From assembly GCA_963082975.1 (NCBI GenBank), contig OY720349.1, positions 47,349,962-47,413,961 of the forward strand: 64,000 bases of DNA. The letters are read 5' to 3'. The notes below the pieces were generated by a model. The model saw only the letters and a program-made list of their open reading frames with translations. It did no database searches and had not been told where the DNA came from. The translations under genes and the position numbers were made by a program. This DNA is from Labia minor (lineage: Eukaryota > Arthropoda > Insecta > Dermaptera > Spongiphoridae). This document shows positions 1-11,777 of this stretch, one piece after another; within the stretch, counting starts at the first letter, position 1, and each line of letters opens with the position of its first letter.

Positions 1-1231
1 TTAAATTGCCGTCAAAAAGGATATTTTTCCATGCTATTATCGAAACCTTACACATTTACACACATTTACACACATACACACATATATAAACACACACAAA
101 CACCCACCTATATATATATATATATATATATTATATACACTTTGACTTTATTGCACTGTCTATATTTAAAATGACTCTCGGAATATATGACGCTTAAAAC
201 ATCCAGACTATATTACGGCATCAGGTTTATGACACTGGATCCCGTGCTTCATCATCCCTCTCCTTTAGTACTCTCTATACTTAAATCGTTTTAGTGTTTT
301 CTACTTCTTGAAAATAAATCTTCAAAATTAAACGGGAACTATTAAAAAAACTATTACTTTACTACGAGAGTCTAATTATTATTATTATTATTATTATTAT
401 TAATAGTCTTATTATTTTGAAACATCAAAAATTTAAATCTCTTTTTATATAATCATCATCCGTTCCATTTTTCAATCAATGCAATTGGAATTGACTGCTG
501 GGAAATTTAATATAAACTTTTTTTTATCTTAGCTTGTTTCAACACCTCTTGATTAAAGTAAAAAAAAAAAGATGTTTTTTTTTAGTCACTCTTCTTTCAT
601 TTCTATCATTATTAGGCTCATTATTTTCTCTTCATTGAGCTTCTATATTGGCATTTTTTTTAAAACAAATAATGAATCTCTTGAATATTATACGTTATTG
701 GAAATTATATGATTAGCTTAATTTAATGATAACTTTTTTTTTAATATTTTATATTTTTTAATAATCTTCATTCGTTTTTATTCTATTCAAATTTTAATTA
801 ACTATAAATTTATTTAATATTAAATTTATTTAATTTGTGCAGATATCAATTTTTTTTTTGATATTAAATTTGTTCTTATGGTTAATCTTCATTTATATTG
901 GCATAATCATAGTAGTATTTGCTTTATTATAGTATTTATAGTAGAATTGGTAATAGCGAATAAAAATAATGAATAATTTCCTTTTATTATTTTGATAAAA
1001 AAATGAGTAAAAGTATATTTTTGTAAGAATAAGGAATCTTGTGATGTGTTGGCACATCAAATATACGCTTATTTTCAAAGAAACCTAATAAGTGACTTGG
1101 AATTTAGAAATTAATTAAAATCAAAATTGAAAAAAATTAAAACATAATTAAAAAAAAAATTGAAAATTTATTGAAATTATTTTATATATAAATATGATTT
1201 TATAATATTTAATAATATTTATAATAAATAT
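1..1231. other. AT-rich intergenic sequence with simple repeats
   Basis: No gene recognised. There is a CA-rich stretch at about 48-106, a (TA)n run at about 110-138 and a (TTA)n run at about 376-402. The rest is low-complexity A/T sequence with stops in all frames; the open frames present are what AT-rich DNA gives by chance. Confidence 0.6.
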
Positions 1232-1232
1232 A

Positions 1233-2135
1233 CGAGGGTCAATCAATAAGTATAGAAACATGGCTATAGCTCAACAATGGTTTATTTAACTTTTACAAAA
1301 TTCAGGCATTTTTATCGACCGACATAGTAAGGGAGGTATTGTTTTCACACCAAATTTCACTTGTGGAGATTATTACATATCTCCATGAATCATGCATTTT
1401 TATTAACAGAAAAAAGTATTTTTAGCATGATGTCTGTCCGTCCGTATAGATGTGTACAGCCTGAACGGCTCAACGGATTTTGATGAAATTTGGTATATTT
1501 ACTTAATGATCAACTTTTGGTAGTATTAGAAATCGACGATAGGAAGGGAAGAGTTAATTTCACATCAAATTTCACATGGGGAGATTTTTTTACATATCTC
1601 CACAAATCATGCACTCTGTATTCTGTATCCTCCGGAAAAATCATCTTCATTAGTTTTTTCTTAATTTAAAATTATATGACGTCACCCAGCCCTTCAACTT
1701 ATATATTATATATAAAATAAAATTAAAAATATTTATGTTATATATTATGATATATATTATGATATATCTGTTTTTTATTGCATTAATAGATACATTTAAA
1801 TTATTTGAAATTGTTTCTGTAGATGGAAATTAATTTATTTCAAACCGTCGGTCGGTTCTGCGCCTGGCCACAGGTCAACTTATTTCAACATAATTTCCCC
1901 CCATAGTTATGCATTTGTCCCATCTTTCTTCCTAATTCCCTTGGCGGAGAATTTTTCGATTTAACCCGAAGCTACTTTTACTTCGCTTCCTCATTGTTAG
2001 CAAATCCTTTAGGGCGTCTTTGAGTGGTCCAAACAGGTTAAAATCAGATGGGGCGACGTCTGGACTGTAGGTAGGATGAGGTAAGACTTCCTAACCCAAT
2101 TTTTGAAGCTTATCACAGCTTTTTCAAATTCGCTA
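1233..2135 (-). pseudogene. mariner transposase relic, interrupted by an X repeat
   Basis: Remnant of a mariner (IS630/Tc1/mariner, DD34D type) on the minus strand. The end beginning CGAGGGTCAATCAATAAG at 1233 looks like a mariner terminal inverted repeat. The C-terminal part of the transposase reads on the minus strand at about 1905-2100 as LPHPTYSPDVAPSDF, NLFGPLKDALKG and NNEEAK; the aspartate in SPDVAPSD is the third catalytic acid. A stop replaces the tryptophan normally found just before EVLPHP and there is another stop downstream, so it is dead. The N-terminal half is missing. A copy of repeat X (1315-1885) lies between the terminus and the coding remnant, so X inserted later. Confidence 0.75.
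1315..1885 (+). mobile_element. Dispersed repeat X, copy 1
   Basis: One of four copies of the same element (others at 26341, 45632, 57913). It starts with a form of CCGACCGACGATAGTAAGGG and ends with the conserved tail CTGGCCACAGGTCAACTTAT, shortly after CCGTCGGTCGG, an inverted counterpart of the start. It holds one copy of the unit with TCCG repeats plus GTACAGCCTGAACGG that is amplified in copy 2. No coding capacity. It is preceded by a T-run, as the other copies are. Nested in a mariner relic. Confidence 0.75.
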
Positions 2136-2164
2136 ACAAATTTACCGTAAGAAATATTTTCTTC

Positions 2165-3527
2165 AGATCATATGTTTTGATTATTTTGATTTCATAATAA
2201 TACATTTTTTATTCATACTTTATTTAAACTTTCCTTAATAAGATTATGTTTCTATTTTAGTATGATAGATTTATTTTTGATATTTTCTTTTTTCAGAATT
2301 ATGAAAAAGCACATCTGTTTATGTTTTATTTTTAATTTAAAAATTTCATTCTCAGTTTCATTTGATCTTTTTTTTAATAATAGCAAGCATTGAGTTCACG
2401 AGTCAGTTTTTTTTACACGACAATTTCATTATTCATTTATAATTCGCGTTTTATATACCTTCTATTTACAATATATATAATATAATCTTTAATAAATAAA
2501 TAATAAATTTTTATTATGTTTTATATATCATATATTCAAATAAATTAAACAGTTCATAAAAATTAAAAATTGATTTGAAATTACTATTCCGAGAAATTTC
2601 TCTAAGGGTGATGTTTATTTTATTTTATTTTGTAATTTAATATTACTGTTACTATTTTACTCGTTAAATTGTACATATTAAAAGTAGCTACCTGGAAAAT
2701 GTTTATTAAAAAATGTTCACTAATATATCAAAAGAACTTTTTTTCTTATTTTGTAGTAAAAGAGCTCAGGTCATCAAAATTATTATTGAAAAATATCAAA
2801 ATTAAAATCTATTCGTTCGTGATTATTATATTATAATAGCTGAACCCGTCGTTGTGTGTGCAAACAGTGTTTGCAATTTCAGTTTAAAATGAATTTATCG
2901 TGGTTTGCAGCAATTAATTAAATAGTTCTTTGAAAACTTTTCGTATACCTAATAATCATTTTTTTAGTAATCTGCCTTGAGCGGAGTTTTCTTTAATTTT
3001 TGTTTTGATGTTTTTCTGGTCGTGGATATTAAAATACGATCTCTTTTGTCGATGGGTTCATGTTTAATATTGACATTTGTTGGTTGTGCTAGTCTTTGGG
3101 CTGTTGCCTGTGTACATATATATAAATATTTAATTTAAATAATAGTTTAAATATTTAAATAAAAATCAAAAAATTTAATATTTAATTAAATGTTTTATTT
3201 TAATAATTATAGTTATATATTATTTATTTTATAACAAATAAAACCTATATAATATAGTAATATAATAGTTTATATTAATACATAATATTGAAAAATAAAA
3301 ACTATCGATAAATATATTAATAAAAACTAATTTATCAACAAATTCAAACGCCAGGTAAAATTGGATTAAAAGAATGAAATAAAGGCATATATATATATAT
3401 ATAAAATACGAAATCTAGTATTCAATTAACATTTTTTAAAACACATAAAAATCAAATTACAATTTATGAAATAATTTTTTTTGTAAGACCCACGTCAAAA
3501 GACGCCATCTAGTGTCATATGGCCGAC
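2165..3527. other. AT-rich sequence without recognised gene
   Basis: Mostly A/T sequence. A slightly less AT-rich patch at about 2820-3110 has no open frame or splice-site pair that I can support. (TA)n at about 3390-3402. Confidence 0.5.
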
Positions 3528-3740
3528 TTATGGGGTTAGGTGATGAGTGACGATGGATTTTATACATATAATAATAAATGGAAGTGGGTAATGATTCCCA
3601 ATAGGGGCGCTACTGCCTCCAGGTGGGTGCTGAAGTGATCCAGGGAGGCTGGCCTCAGGTGCATTTGTAGAATTGTAATACCTTTCCATTCTGAGTTCAT
3701 TTAATTGTTTCATAATATAAACCAACAATGTTTCTAATTT
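3528..3740 (-). CDS. Candidate terminal coding exon, unknown gene
   Basis: Minus-strand open stretch, clearly less AT-rich than its surroundings. It reads KQLNELRMERYYNSTNAPEA, then SLPGSLQHPPGGSSAPIG, and ends THHLTP before a stop at 3528. A splice-acceptor-like TTAG lies upstream at about 3740 on the minus strand. The Pro/Gly/Ser-rich, non-repetitive composition is more like a real exon than chance A/T sequence, but the last third becomes AT-biased. I recognise no family. It could be a terminal exon, or an exon ending earlier at an internal weak donor. No other exon of the same gene was identified nearby. Confidence 0.3.
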   Translation of the reverse strand, partial: KLETLLVYIMKQLNELRMERYYNSTNAPEASLPGSLQHPPGGSSAPIGNHYPLPFIIICIKSIVTHHLTP

Positions 3741-4494
3741 TTACCTTTCTTGATAAATTTTATATAAAAAAACGTTATAAAAAGGTATTAACATGAATAC
3801 ATAATTTATTCTTTCTTTTGAATTACTATTAAAATTTATAAAAAAAAAATAATTTCCAGGTGGCGGTGGATGAAAATTTAAACAATATGTACACATAGAA
3901 TTAATTTTTGGTAGAATTACGAAGAAATATAGATGGTACGAATAAGAACTTATAATAAATAAGATTGAATTTTAAAATTATAATTTTGTTTTTATAACGT
4001 TTTTCTTAACTTCACTTGGCGTCTGTTTCTCTCTCTGTCTCTCTGTCTGTCTGTTCGCTCTTTTGACAAATTGAAATCGATTTTTCATCGACTTTTTATC
4101 GAGATAGACTTTTGAAAATTTCTATAGATATTTCAATGGTTCCCTAGAAGGTATATCAGAAATATAATTGAATTATAATTAATTAATTAATTGTAATTAA
4201 TTAGCAGTTTAGTAACTATTTCCTTTTGTATTGCTCCGATTAATTCTTTTTCAACCGATTTTGAAACATAAATATTGATTTCAGGATAGATTTTAATTTT
4301 GAATGTATTTAAAAATATTTCATAGCATTAAAATTAATGATGAATTCTTATTAATCAGTTGTATCGCCAATGCGGAGGGGTTTCTTCCCCTCAGATGGTA
4401 TACAGAAAATATCTTTTTTTTTATACATTGTATATGTCACCGATAGAAAGGAAACAAAACAATAGAATAACCATTTTCTTAAGAAGGCAATATT
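3741..4494. repeat. AT-rich sequence with a dispersed repeat (4010-4210)
   Basis: No gene. Positions about 4010-4210 (CT-rich start, then ATCGATTTTTCATCGACTTT and AGAAATATAATTGAATTATA) resemble 24965-25130, so this is a dispersed repeat. The rest shows nothing recognisable. Confidence 0.45.
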
Positions 4495-4496
4495 TA

Positions 4497-5071
4497 GGGT
4501 AGTCGAAAAAGTCTTTTCGTATTTCTAATCATGTGATACCCACACATCAAGCTTCTTTTTGAAACCAGCCTTTGTTAAATGGTTCAAAACCGTTTGATGA
4601 TGAATGTTTAGTTCCTTGGCAATGTCAGGGCTGCTTATGTGACGGTCCTTGTCAATCTTTTCCATAATTTCATCGACTTTTTCAACGATAGGTCGACCAG
4701 AACGAGGTGCATTTTTCACATCGAAATTTCCAGAACGAAAGCGAGCCAACCATTGTTGTGCTACACGAACTGATAAAGCATCGACTCCGTGAACTTCAAA
4801 AATTTCATTGGCGGCTTGCGTGGCATTCTTCCCTTTTTTATACAAAAATTTCAAAATATAGCGAATTTCTTCATTATTTTCACTCATTTTTGAAAAACTG
4901 TAACTTTTGTTCAGCTTCACCAAATTTAATTTTGTTTAAAGTTAAATGAAGCTTGAAATTTCACCTTTCCAACACTATATGGTATGACACAATGTGATTG
5001 GTAGCACTGGAGATATACAATTCCAACGACATCTATGGACAAAATACGAAAAGACTTTTTCGTCCTCCCTT
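4497..5071 (-). mobile_element. Internally deleted mariner (MITE) with DNA-binding ORF
   Basis: Short non-autonomous mariner. The ends are inverted repeats: GTCGAAAAAGTCTTTTCG at 4502 and its complement CGAAAAGACTTTTTCG at 5047-5062, continuing to CCTCCC, with TA dinucleotides outside both ends (about 4495-4496 and 5072-5073), as expected for mariner targets. The interior holds only the N-terminal third of a transposase on the minus strand (separate entry); the catalytic domain is deleted. The outermost bases of the two ends differ a little, so the exact boundary is uncertain by 1-2 bases. Confidence 0.85.
4525..4887 (-). CDS. Truncated mariner transposase, DNA-binding domain only
   Basis: A 120-residue frame from the ATG at 4887 (MSENNEEIRYILKFLYKKGK...). 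A full mariner transposase is about 340-350 residues. Residues about 5-60 form the first helix-turn-helix (KNATQAANEIFEVHG...VRVAQQWLARFRSG). The linker has NAPRSGRPIVEK (an AT-hook-like GRP motif), and residues about 75-110 form the second helix-turn-helix (ISSPDIAKELNIHHQTVLNH). It stops just after KKLDVWVSHD, where the conserved WVPHEL motif would begin, so no catalytic aspartate is present. The frame is unbroken. If translated, it would bind transposon ends without cutting them. An earlier in-frame TTG start is less likely. The frame stops at the inner edge of the terminal repeat. Confidence 0.8.
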   Translation of the reverse strand: MSENNEEIRYILKFLYKKGKNATQAANEIFEVHGVDALSVRVAQQWLARFRSGNFDVKNAPRSGRPIVEKVDEIMEKIDKDRHISSPDIAKELNIHHQTVLNHLTKAGFKKKLDVWVSHD

Positions 5072-5373
5072 TATATATATATATGTGCATGTATATATTT
5101 ATATATCTATAGAGAGAGAGAGATTTATAAAATCTCATATTAATAAAAATTATTTATTTATAAATATAATATAATAACTATTATTCAATAATAACATTTA
5201 CTTAACATAAATGCATAAAATCAATTTTGGAAGATTAATATATTTTTTTGCTTTATTCAATTTGTAAATTATCGTATAACTTCATCTTTTCTATTTCTCT
5301 TGTTATATTAAATAAATTTATCATATTAAAATTGCACTAAAAAGAATAAAATAAAATAAATATAAAAAATTTT

Positions 5374-5955
5374 TATAAAATAACGTTTTTCCAATGGACT
5401 AAAAAGAATAAAATAATTTTTCTATAAGCCTGACAAAGTTATGGATTAATTGCTTCATATTCAACGAAAAACGTTGGGCGCATTTAGTTCTATGCAATTA
5501 ACTTCCTTTATAGAGCTATAATTCATATATATATATATATATATATACTAAGATGCATACTACACTAAAACACTTAATTAACAAGTAACACTATTTCTTT
5601 AAATATAATCAACCATTTTGGATTTAATTGATAATATGTAAATTAAATAAAAATTATTTTTAATTTTGATACATTCTTTAATATAAGTATATTACAGTGA
5701 AAAATAGTAACAGATTAATTTCTTAGCTCTTAAACTATCAATTTTATTGCATGATAAAAAAATTTGTCAGTTTGTGTTTAATAAAATTTTTATTATTACA
5801 AAAATTTGACTTGATTGTTCATATAAATAAATTAAACCAAAAGCGCCAAAGGTATTTAGTTGAATATGAAGCAATTCATCCATATAAACTTTGTCAGGCT
5901 TATAGAAAAATTATTTTATTCTTTTTAGTCAATTGGAAAAACGTTATTTTATAAT
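5374..5955. mobile_element. Fold-back MITE with ~100-bp inverted arms
   Basis: The left arm (about 5374-5476) and right arm (about 5850-5955) are inverted copies of about 100 bases with a few differences. Shared blocks include ATAAAATAACGTTTTTCCAA, AATTTTTCTATAAGCCTGAC and ATTGCTTCATATTCAAC. The centre is AT-rich and contains a (TA)n run (about 5526-5547). A weak 67-codon frame at 5751-5954 runs into the right arm and is a by-product of the repeat. A short direct duplication of ACTAAAAAGAATAAAATA lies just left of the arm. Confidence 0.75.
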
Positions 5956-7064
5956 TAGAAATAAATAGGAATTTTTTTTAAAGGCAATAATAAAATCAAA
6001 TTATTCATGATCAAATAGAAGCTTTATAAAAAAGCTAATAAAAGTTAAAATGCCAAGTTGATATATATAAAAATTAAATATCACTAATATGATTATCTTT
6101 TTTAACTTATAATTAATTTTTGAGGATTAAATATCTTTGGATAAGTATTTACACAAAATAAATTTTATGAATAAAATCTATACAAATTTTTTTATTATCT
6201 ATTTTAAAATGTTTATTATCTTTATAAAATTAATTATAAAGTAGAAAATAATAACAATCAAGTTATTTTGCTTTCTTGACCATTATATATATATATATAT
6301 ATATATAATTTAAATTAAAATAGATATAATATTATAGGAGTAATATATTATTCACATATTCATTGAAAAAAATCACTATGAATAATATTTTTTTTTTGTA
6401 AATAATGAAAGGGATCTAATAAAATAAGGCAGAAATGTTTTTAAATGGAAAATTTTAAAATTTTTTATTTCATAATTTAATCTACTTTTGTTAGTTATAA
6501 TAAAATATAATATCTAAAAGAACAATAGTTTATTTACTATAATTATTTAACAATTAGACTTGATAAAAAGAAATTATAATTTACATTTTGTCTACAGATA
6601 ATGAGGAAGATTAAAAAAGAAAGAATTTTTTTTTGTGATCTGATTTCAAGGGATACATTTATTTGAAAGAACTAACTTGGTATATGCCACTTCAAGAGAA
6701 ATGGTTTTAAATATGGGACAACAGGGAGAATACTAATTTTTTGAATACAAGATTTATCCTCAATAACCTGATGCATTTATATAACCGTTTTGGATAAGTG
6801 CATTGCGACCCAATGGGAACTGAGTGGACAACAAATCGATGAAATGTTTTAAATTCAAATCAACAAAGTTGTACAAGTGAATTATTGGTAAATAAAATTC
6901 AAATTTATTATCTGTAAAAATGGGATTATACTTCTTTCTAAAATAATTATTGAAAATTAATATAATTTATTTTAAAAATGTACCTGAATTAATGAAAAAT
7001 CAGAAGAGATGATCATGACACTTACCTGCAACAAAAAGATAACATTTAAATTATTAATTAATAA

Positions 7065-7090
<26 letters not shown>
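5956..7090. other. AT-rich intergenic sequence
   Basis: No gene or repeat family recognised. (TA)n at about 6285-6308 and (AAT)n at about 7065-7094. A patch at 6650-6850 is a little less AT-rich but has stops in all frames. Confidence 0.5.
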
Positions 7091-7093
<3 letters not shown>

Positions 7094-7095
<2 letters not shown>

Positions 7096-7360
7096 TGACC
7101 AACCGTCCTCCTTTAGGGAGGACAGTCCTCCATTCGCCCTTCTTTTCTAAGTGTCCTCCTAACTGTCCTTCTTTTTGATATCTGTCCCGTTTTTTTTTAA
7201 ATATTTAGGACATATTTCGTACTTTTTTTCAAAATTTCAAACGTTTTTTTGACTAAGCTTTTGTACATTTTCGAATTTTTTCCAAAATTTTTTTCAATTT
7301 GGTACTAAAAAAATAAAAGGTAAAATGTCCTGATTTGGTGTTTTCAAAATATGGTCTCCT
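7094..7360 (+). mobile_element. Possible MITE fragment with GTCCTCC motifs
   Basis: Starts GTGACCAACCGTCCTCC and carries several irregular copies of GTCCTCC or GTCCTTC in the first 100 bases. It ends near ATGTCCTGATTTGG and TATGGTCTCC, a weak inverted counterpart of the start. Such ends resemble hAT-type elements whose termini read GTGACCAAC. It is embedded in a (AAT)n tract. I cannot define the ends or a target duplication, so this is tentative. Confidence 0.35.
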
Positions 7361-8600
7361 TAATAATAATAATATTTATTATTAGATATACCATTTAATT
7401 TTTCTAAATATATATAATATATTATATTATTATATAATAAGAAATGTCCAAAATATTTAATTCAAATGTAAGACCCCATAAACTGCGTATATGAAAATGA
7501 TTGGCAAATCCTCTTAAAATCTTAGATAAAATTATTCAGACTCAAAAAATTTAATTTTTTTTAGATAGGTTTAGTTTGCCATATTTAATATAGTCTAATA
7601 TGTATTAATTTGCTTATATAGATAATTATGTTTTTATTATTATTATTGATTTTATATTTAATCTTCGTTACTTTTTATTCCTAGTGAATGAGGATCGAAA
7701 TACAGTTTCTCGTGATATATTTCTTTGATACATACTAATTTATTTACCGACTTTTTGAATTTCAGAGTAAAATATCCTAAATATATATCGAGGAGATCCA
7801 CTAGAAATGCGTAATTATTGTAATTTACTATTATATCTTCTTAATAAGGATATACTTTAGAAATAATAAGAAATAAAAAATTATATATAAAAATAAAAAT
7901 GAAACATGATTTATTATTAAAAGTGCAAGCTCTTTATAGGTTATTATTAATTATGAATATTCTTAAGGGAAATATAATTTTATTTTAATGTTAATTTTTA
8001 TTTCATATATATTTATCGTTTTCTAGGTTTTTCTTTCAAATTAAGTTTGTAGAATCTAATTAAACATATAATATGTTAGCTATCCATAATATATTAATGT
8101 ACTTATTATTTTTTTCCGTAATAAACTTTTCTAGATTCGTTTAAAGATGAGTTTCCCTACAAAAAATATTTTAGAAAGAATAGTTAATTTAATATAATAT
8201 TAATTTAATAATCTTTCCATAATCGAATATATGAATGTTAATTTATTTTAATATTTTCATTTTATTTTAATAACTTTAGTTAAAAAAACACTAGACTTTA
8301 TTAGAAAATAATTTTTATAATTTAAAATATATTATTTAAATAAATATTGGTTTATTTGAAATAATGAAAAATATTCTTTTATTATATTTTCCTTTTAATT
8401 ATCCAGAAATATTATAAAAATGTATTTATAATTTTTTCTAATTACATCTATTCAAATTATTTTAAATAATTAACAATGTTTTGAATAATTTTTGTAATAT
8501 AGAATGGCACCCAACATGTCTATTATACGTAATCATTATTATTTAATTAATGAGAAAATTTTTAAAGAATTATTATAAAAAGGATTTTCCAAGAATTCAT
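7361..8600. other. AT-rich intergenic sequence
   Basis: Low-complexity A/T sequence with no gene, repeat family or structured element that I can recognise. Confidence 0.5.
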
Positions 8601-8609
8601 AATTAACTA

Positions 8610-8878
8610 TTCAGAGAGCATTCGTGAAATACATTCGGATCTCTAATGGACGAACCATGCTCTGAATGCCAGCCACTCACCCTCTGTTATTTCTCTCATT
8701 TTTTTTCTTCACTCCTTTTGGCAACATCTCTATGGCAAGCCATTCATTCTCTTATTTGTCGACAAGAGGTTTTGTTTCACTTGGCCATCTTCTAGCATTT
8801 TTACCAGCCTGTCTCACTTACGTAGATTGTTTTATTGTCTTTCGAAAGAATCGAATGACTTATTAAGATATCCACCAG
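8610..8878 (+). other. Candidate 5' untranslated exon ending at a strong splice donor
   Basis: A locally GC-richer, non-repetitive stretch that ends CACCAG followed by GTAAGTT at 8879, an excellent splice donor. All three frames contain stops. An ATG at 8646 opens 48 codons and an ATG at 8666 opens 66 codons rich in Phe, Leu and Ser (8666-8866); neither runs through the donor. That pattern fits a non-coding first exon with short upstream ORFs better than a coding exon. No promoter motif or partner exon was identified. Confidence 0.35.
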
Positions 8879-8969
8879 GTAAGTTAAATTTCACTTAACT
8901 GAAAAGATATTTTATTTAATAAAATAAATATAATTCAAATATTTATGTTTATTAAAAAAAATAATAATA

Positions 8970-9321
8970 CAGTGAACGCTCTATATAAGCAACTTCTCTA
9001 TAAGCAATATTCTTTATAAGCAACCTCTATACAAGCAATTTTTTTGTTCAACTGTTCTGTATAAGTAACTTATATTTTTAAAGCTAAATATTTGATTTGA
9101 CAGCTGTTCACAACAACATAACCTCAAATTTGTAAAAAAAATATGTTATTGAAATATGTTTGTGTTTTGTTCTGCCAGTATTGAAGTTAATTTCTGTTAA
9201 TTAATTAATATTTATGTCTTTTAAATACAATTTCTACCTATAAGCAACTTTTCTCAATAATAAACTTTTTTATTGAAATTGGTTCAAATGAGTTGCTTAT
9301 AGGGGTATAGAGCGTTCACTG
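8970..9321. mobile_element. pogo/Tigger-like MITE
   Basis: A 352-base element with inverted ends: CAGTGAACGCTCTATA at 8970 and the complement TATAGAGCGTTCACTG ending at 9321. Both ends carry inward copies of TATAAGCAACT, which recurs as an imperfect sub-terminal repeat (TCTATAAGCAA, TTTATAAGCAA, CTATACAAGCAA, TGTATAAGTAA). A TA precedes the left end; the right flank reads CA, so one copy of the TA target has mutated. No coding capacity. The CAGT... ends and TA target fit the pogo/Tigger branch. Confidence 0.8.
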
Positions 9322-10560
9322 CAATGATTCTTCTATATGCATTGAATTTAATTAAAATATATTAATATTTACTAACATCATAAAAGTATTGATAATTTTT
9401 TTTCTAGACTATTTTTGTAAAAATTAAACTTTGTATAATCAGATTATATGAAATCTGAAATGTGACCTCGAGGTTATTGGGATTTATATAAGAAAAAAAA
9501 AATGATTTAGGATGTCTTCAATATATCATAGAGGGATCGATGTTCAGTTGTCCACTGGAGAGAGATACACTCCCTTTTTCATATATCTTTTTCATATAAA
9601 AAAAGGAAATATTGGTCTTCCAAGTCCCAAAAAAACATGAAGCAAAGGCAGCTCCATCAGCAGAGCAATTGTGAAATTATATAAATAATTTTAAGTATAT
9701 ATATATATATAGAATAAATAAATAAATAAATCTTCTTAGAGAAAACATCAATATTCTTATTTTTTAAAAATTAATAGTATTCAAAACTTAAGCTTGTTCA
9801 ATCAATCAAATTAGTTTATGCTTAATCATATGATTATATTATTATTAAAATCTTTTTTAATTCAATCATTTTACCTCTGCATAAGACAAGCTTTTAAAAT
9901 TTTATTTAATACTATTTTGTATGCGTACTGAGACTAAAGAGATTATAAGGTTAATTTTAATTTTCATTCAAAATTCAGTATCAGGATTTTAATCTCATTT
10001 ATTCAAGTAGATACATTCCTTTTAATTTTAAATTTATATTTTTGATAAAATTTATTAAGCATTTATGCATAACCTTCATTTCGGATATGTTTTATTAAAA
10101 TTAAACAGATATATTACACCTGTTTACAAAAAACAACAACTAAATTACATTCTTTTCTAAATATTAATTTAATCATAAATTCATCCAATAATTTCAAAAA
10201 AGTAACATAAAAGCGAAACAAGCGATTTGCTGGCGACCTAAAAGATTAGATAATATCCAACAAATTCCATTTAAATTTATTTTAAATTAAGAAAATTTAA
10301 TTTTAAAAATATTTTGAAACCAGTCAACTTTAATACTGATATATGAATCTTTTTTTTTTTAGGTTTTCAAAGAATATAGGTCATTCTGATTTTATGGTAA
10401 TTTATAGTAATAAGGATATATATAAAAATAGTAATAATGTTTTGAGAGATAGAAAAGTTGAATTGGAATGGGTTTGAATAAAGAAAGAGTTGAAAATAAT
10501 AAAAATATCAAATTTTTTTTTAATATTATAGATAACGAATAAATATAATATTTCAGGCAA
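9322..10560. other. AT-rich intergenic sequence
   Basis: No gene recognised. Short (TA)n and (AATA)n runs at about 9694-9731. The rest is unstructured A/T sequence. Confidence 0.5.
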
Positions 10561-11040
10561 GATTCTACGTTGATGAAGAGAATTATTTTTATTGACAACT
10601 TGAAATTGAAAAGAAGAGAGAGAGAGACAGCAAGAGATCTCTATACCTCACTTTGTTTATTTTGCAATAAAAGTATATTTATCCAATCGATTTGGCCCGA
10701 GGTTAACGTCGATTACTGTTTTTTCTACCCTCTCCTTCCACTAGCACTAGCATCCCATCCCGATTTGATTGCGCCATATTTTCTTTTTTTAAGAAATACC
10801 ATAAATGTTTGTCTTATGTTCCTTCTTAATTGTTCTTTGAATGTTCCATGGCCAGGCAATCCTGAGGGACACAAAGTCACCACCACAAAGAACACAACTT
10901 TGCAATTAAAAGCCCGCATCCCTGTGACCTTATGACCTTTTGCAATTAAAAGGAAAAATCGTACGTTTCCTTTAAGCGTTGCATTCTTTGTCTTATTTTG
11001 AAGCCTAAACGACACTCACGATTTTAAGACGTTATTCCAA
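10561..11040. other. GC-richer island of unknown nature
   Basis: Positions about 10680-10960 are clearly less AT-rich than their surroundings, and both strands happen to be open (+ 10570-10935; - 10725-11015). Neither translation shows a family motif, and the two overlap antisense, so at most one is real. The direct repeat TTTTGCAATTAAAAG/TTTGCAATTAAAAG occurs at about 10900 and 10937. It may be a decayed transposon or an untranslated exon. Confidence 0.25.
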
Positions 11041-11769
11041 GAAATCAATAAAAGTTTTTACGTTGCCAGTTCAGTTGGTTTTTTTAATTAGCTTTTGATA
11101 CGTATATATATAAATATAATTTAAAATTCATTCGAAATTTATATATTATATTTTTATAATATTTGTTTTATATTATTCTATCTCTTTGCTGATTTACGGT
11201 TACATTTATTATTACATTTATTTTCTATTTCAGAATGATAAAAATAAAAAATAAAAAGATAAAATTATTTTTAAGATATTATGGGCAATAAAGGAAATGG
11301 TATCCAAGTTTTAATAAGAAATATAATATATATATATACCCTATTCCTGCTACTCTCGACAAAATTTATTTGTTTTATTTAAAGTTTTAAATCAACATAT
11401 GAATGAGTTTTTCCCCAAGAGAGTAAGAGAAAGAGAATCATTATTTATCCATGAGATTAATAAATATATAAATAAGACCATCTTTTGTTAAGTCGAAAAG
11501 TATAATTTAAGATTTGCAAATTTAACTTTTGTCTAATATAAATACAATAATTCTAAATTGTTCAAGTAGAATGAAACGAAAGACATTAACATTTGTTAAA
11601 TCTGTTTTAATTCATTTCTATTTAATTTATTGATTAGCAACTTTGCAAAATTAATGTCTCATTTGGTTTGTAATGATTTATTTGAATATAACATTGAAAA
11701 ATTTTCTTATCTGAATGGAGATAAGTTGATGATTCTAAGAAGTTTTTTTTTATCTTATACTTATTTGAA
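11041..11769. other. AT-rich intergenic sequence
   Basis: No gene or repeat family recognised. A short (TA)n run at about 11328. Confidence 0.5.
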
Positions 11770-11777
11770 CTGTCTGT

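Noticed and set aside
5751-5954. 67-codon ORF
   Set aside because: It runs through the right arm of a fold-back MITE; the matching arm on the other side has no such frame.
10570-11015. Overlapping ORFs on both strands (121 and 96 codons)
   Set aside because: Antisense to each other, no motif, no splice signals. Kept only as a GC-richer island.
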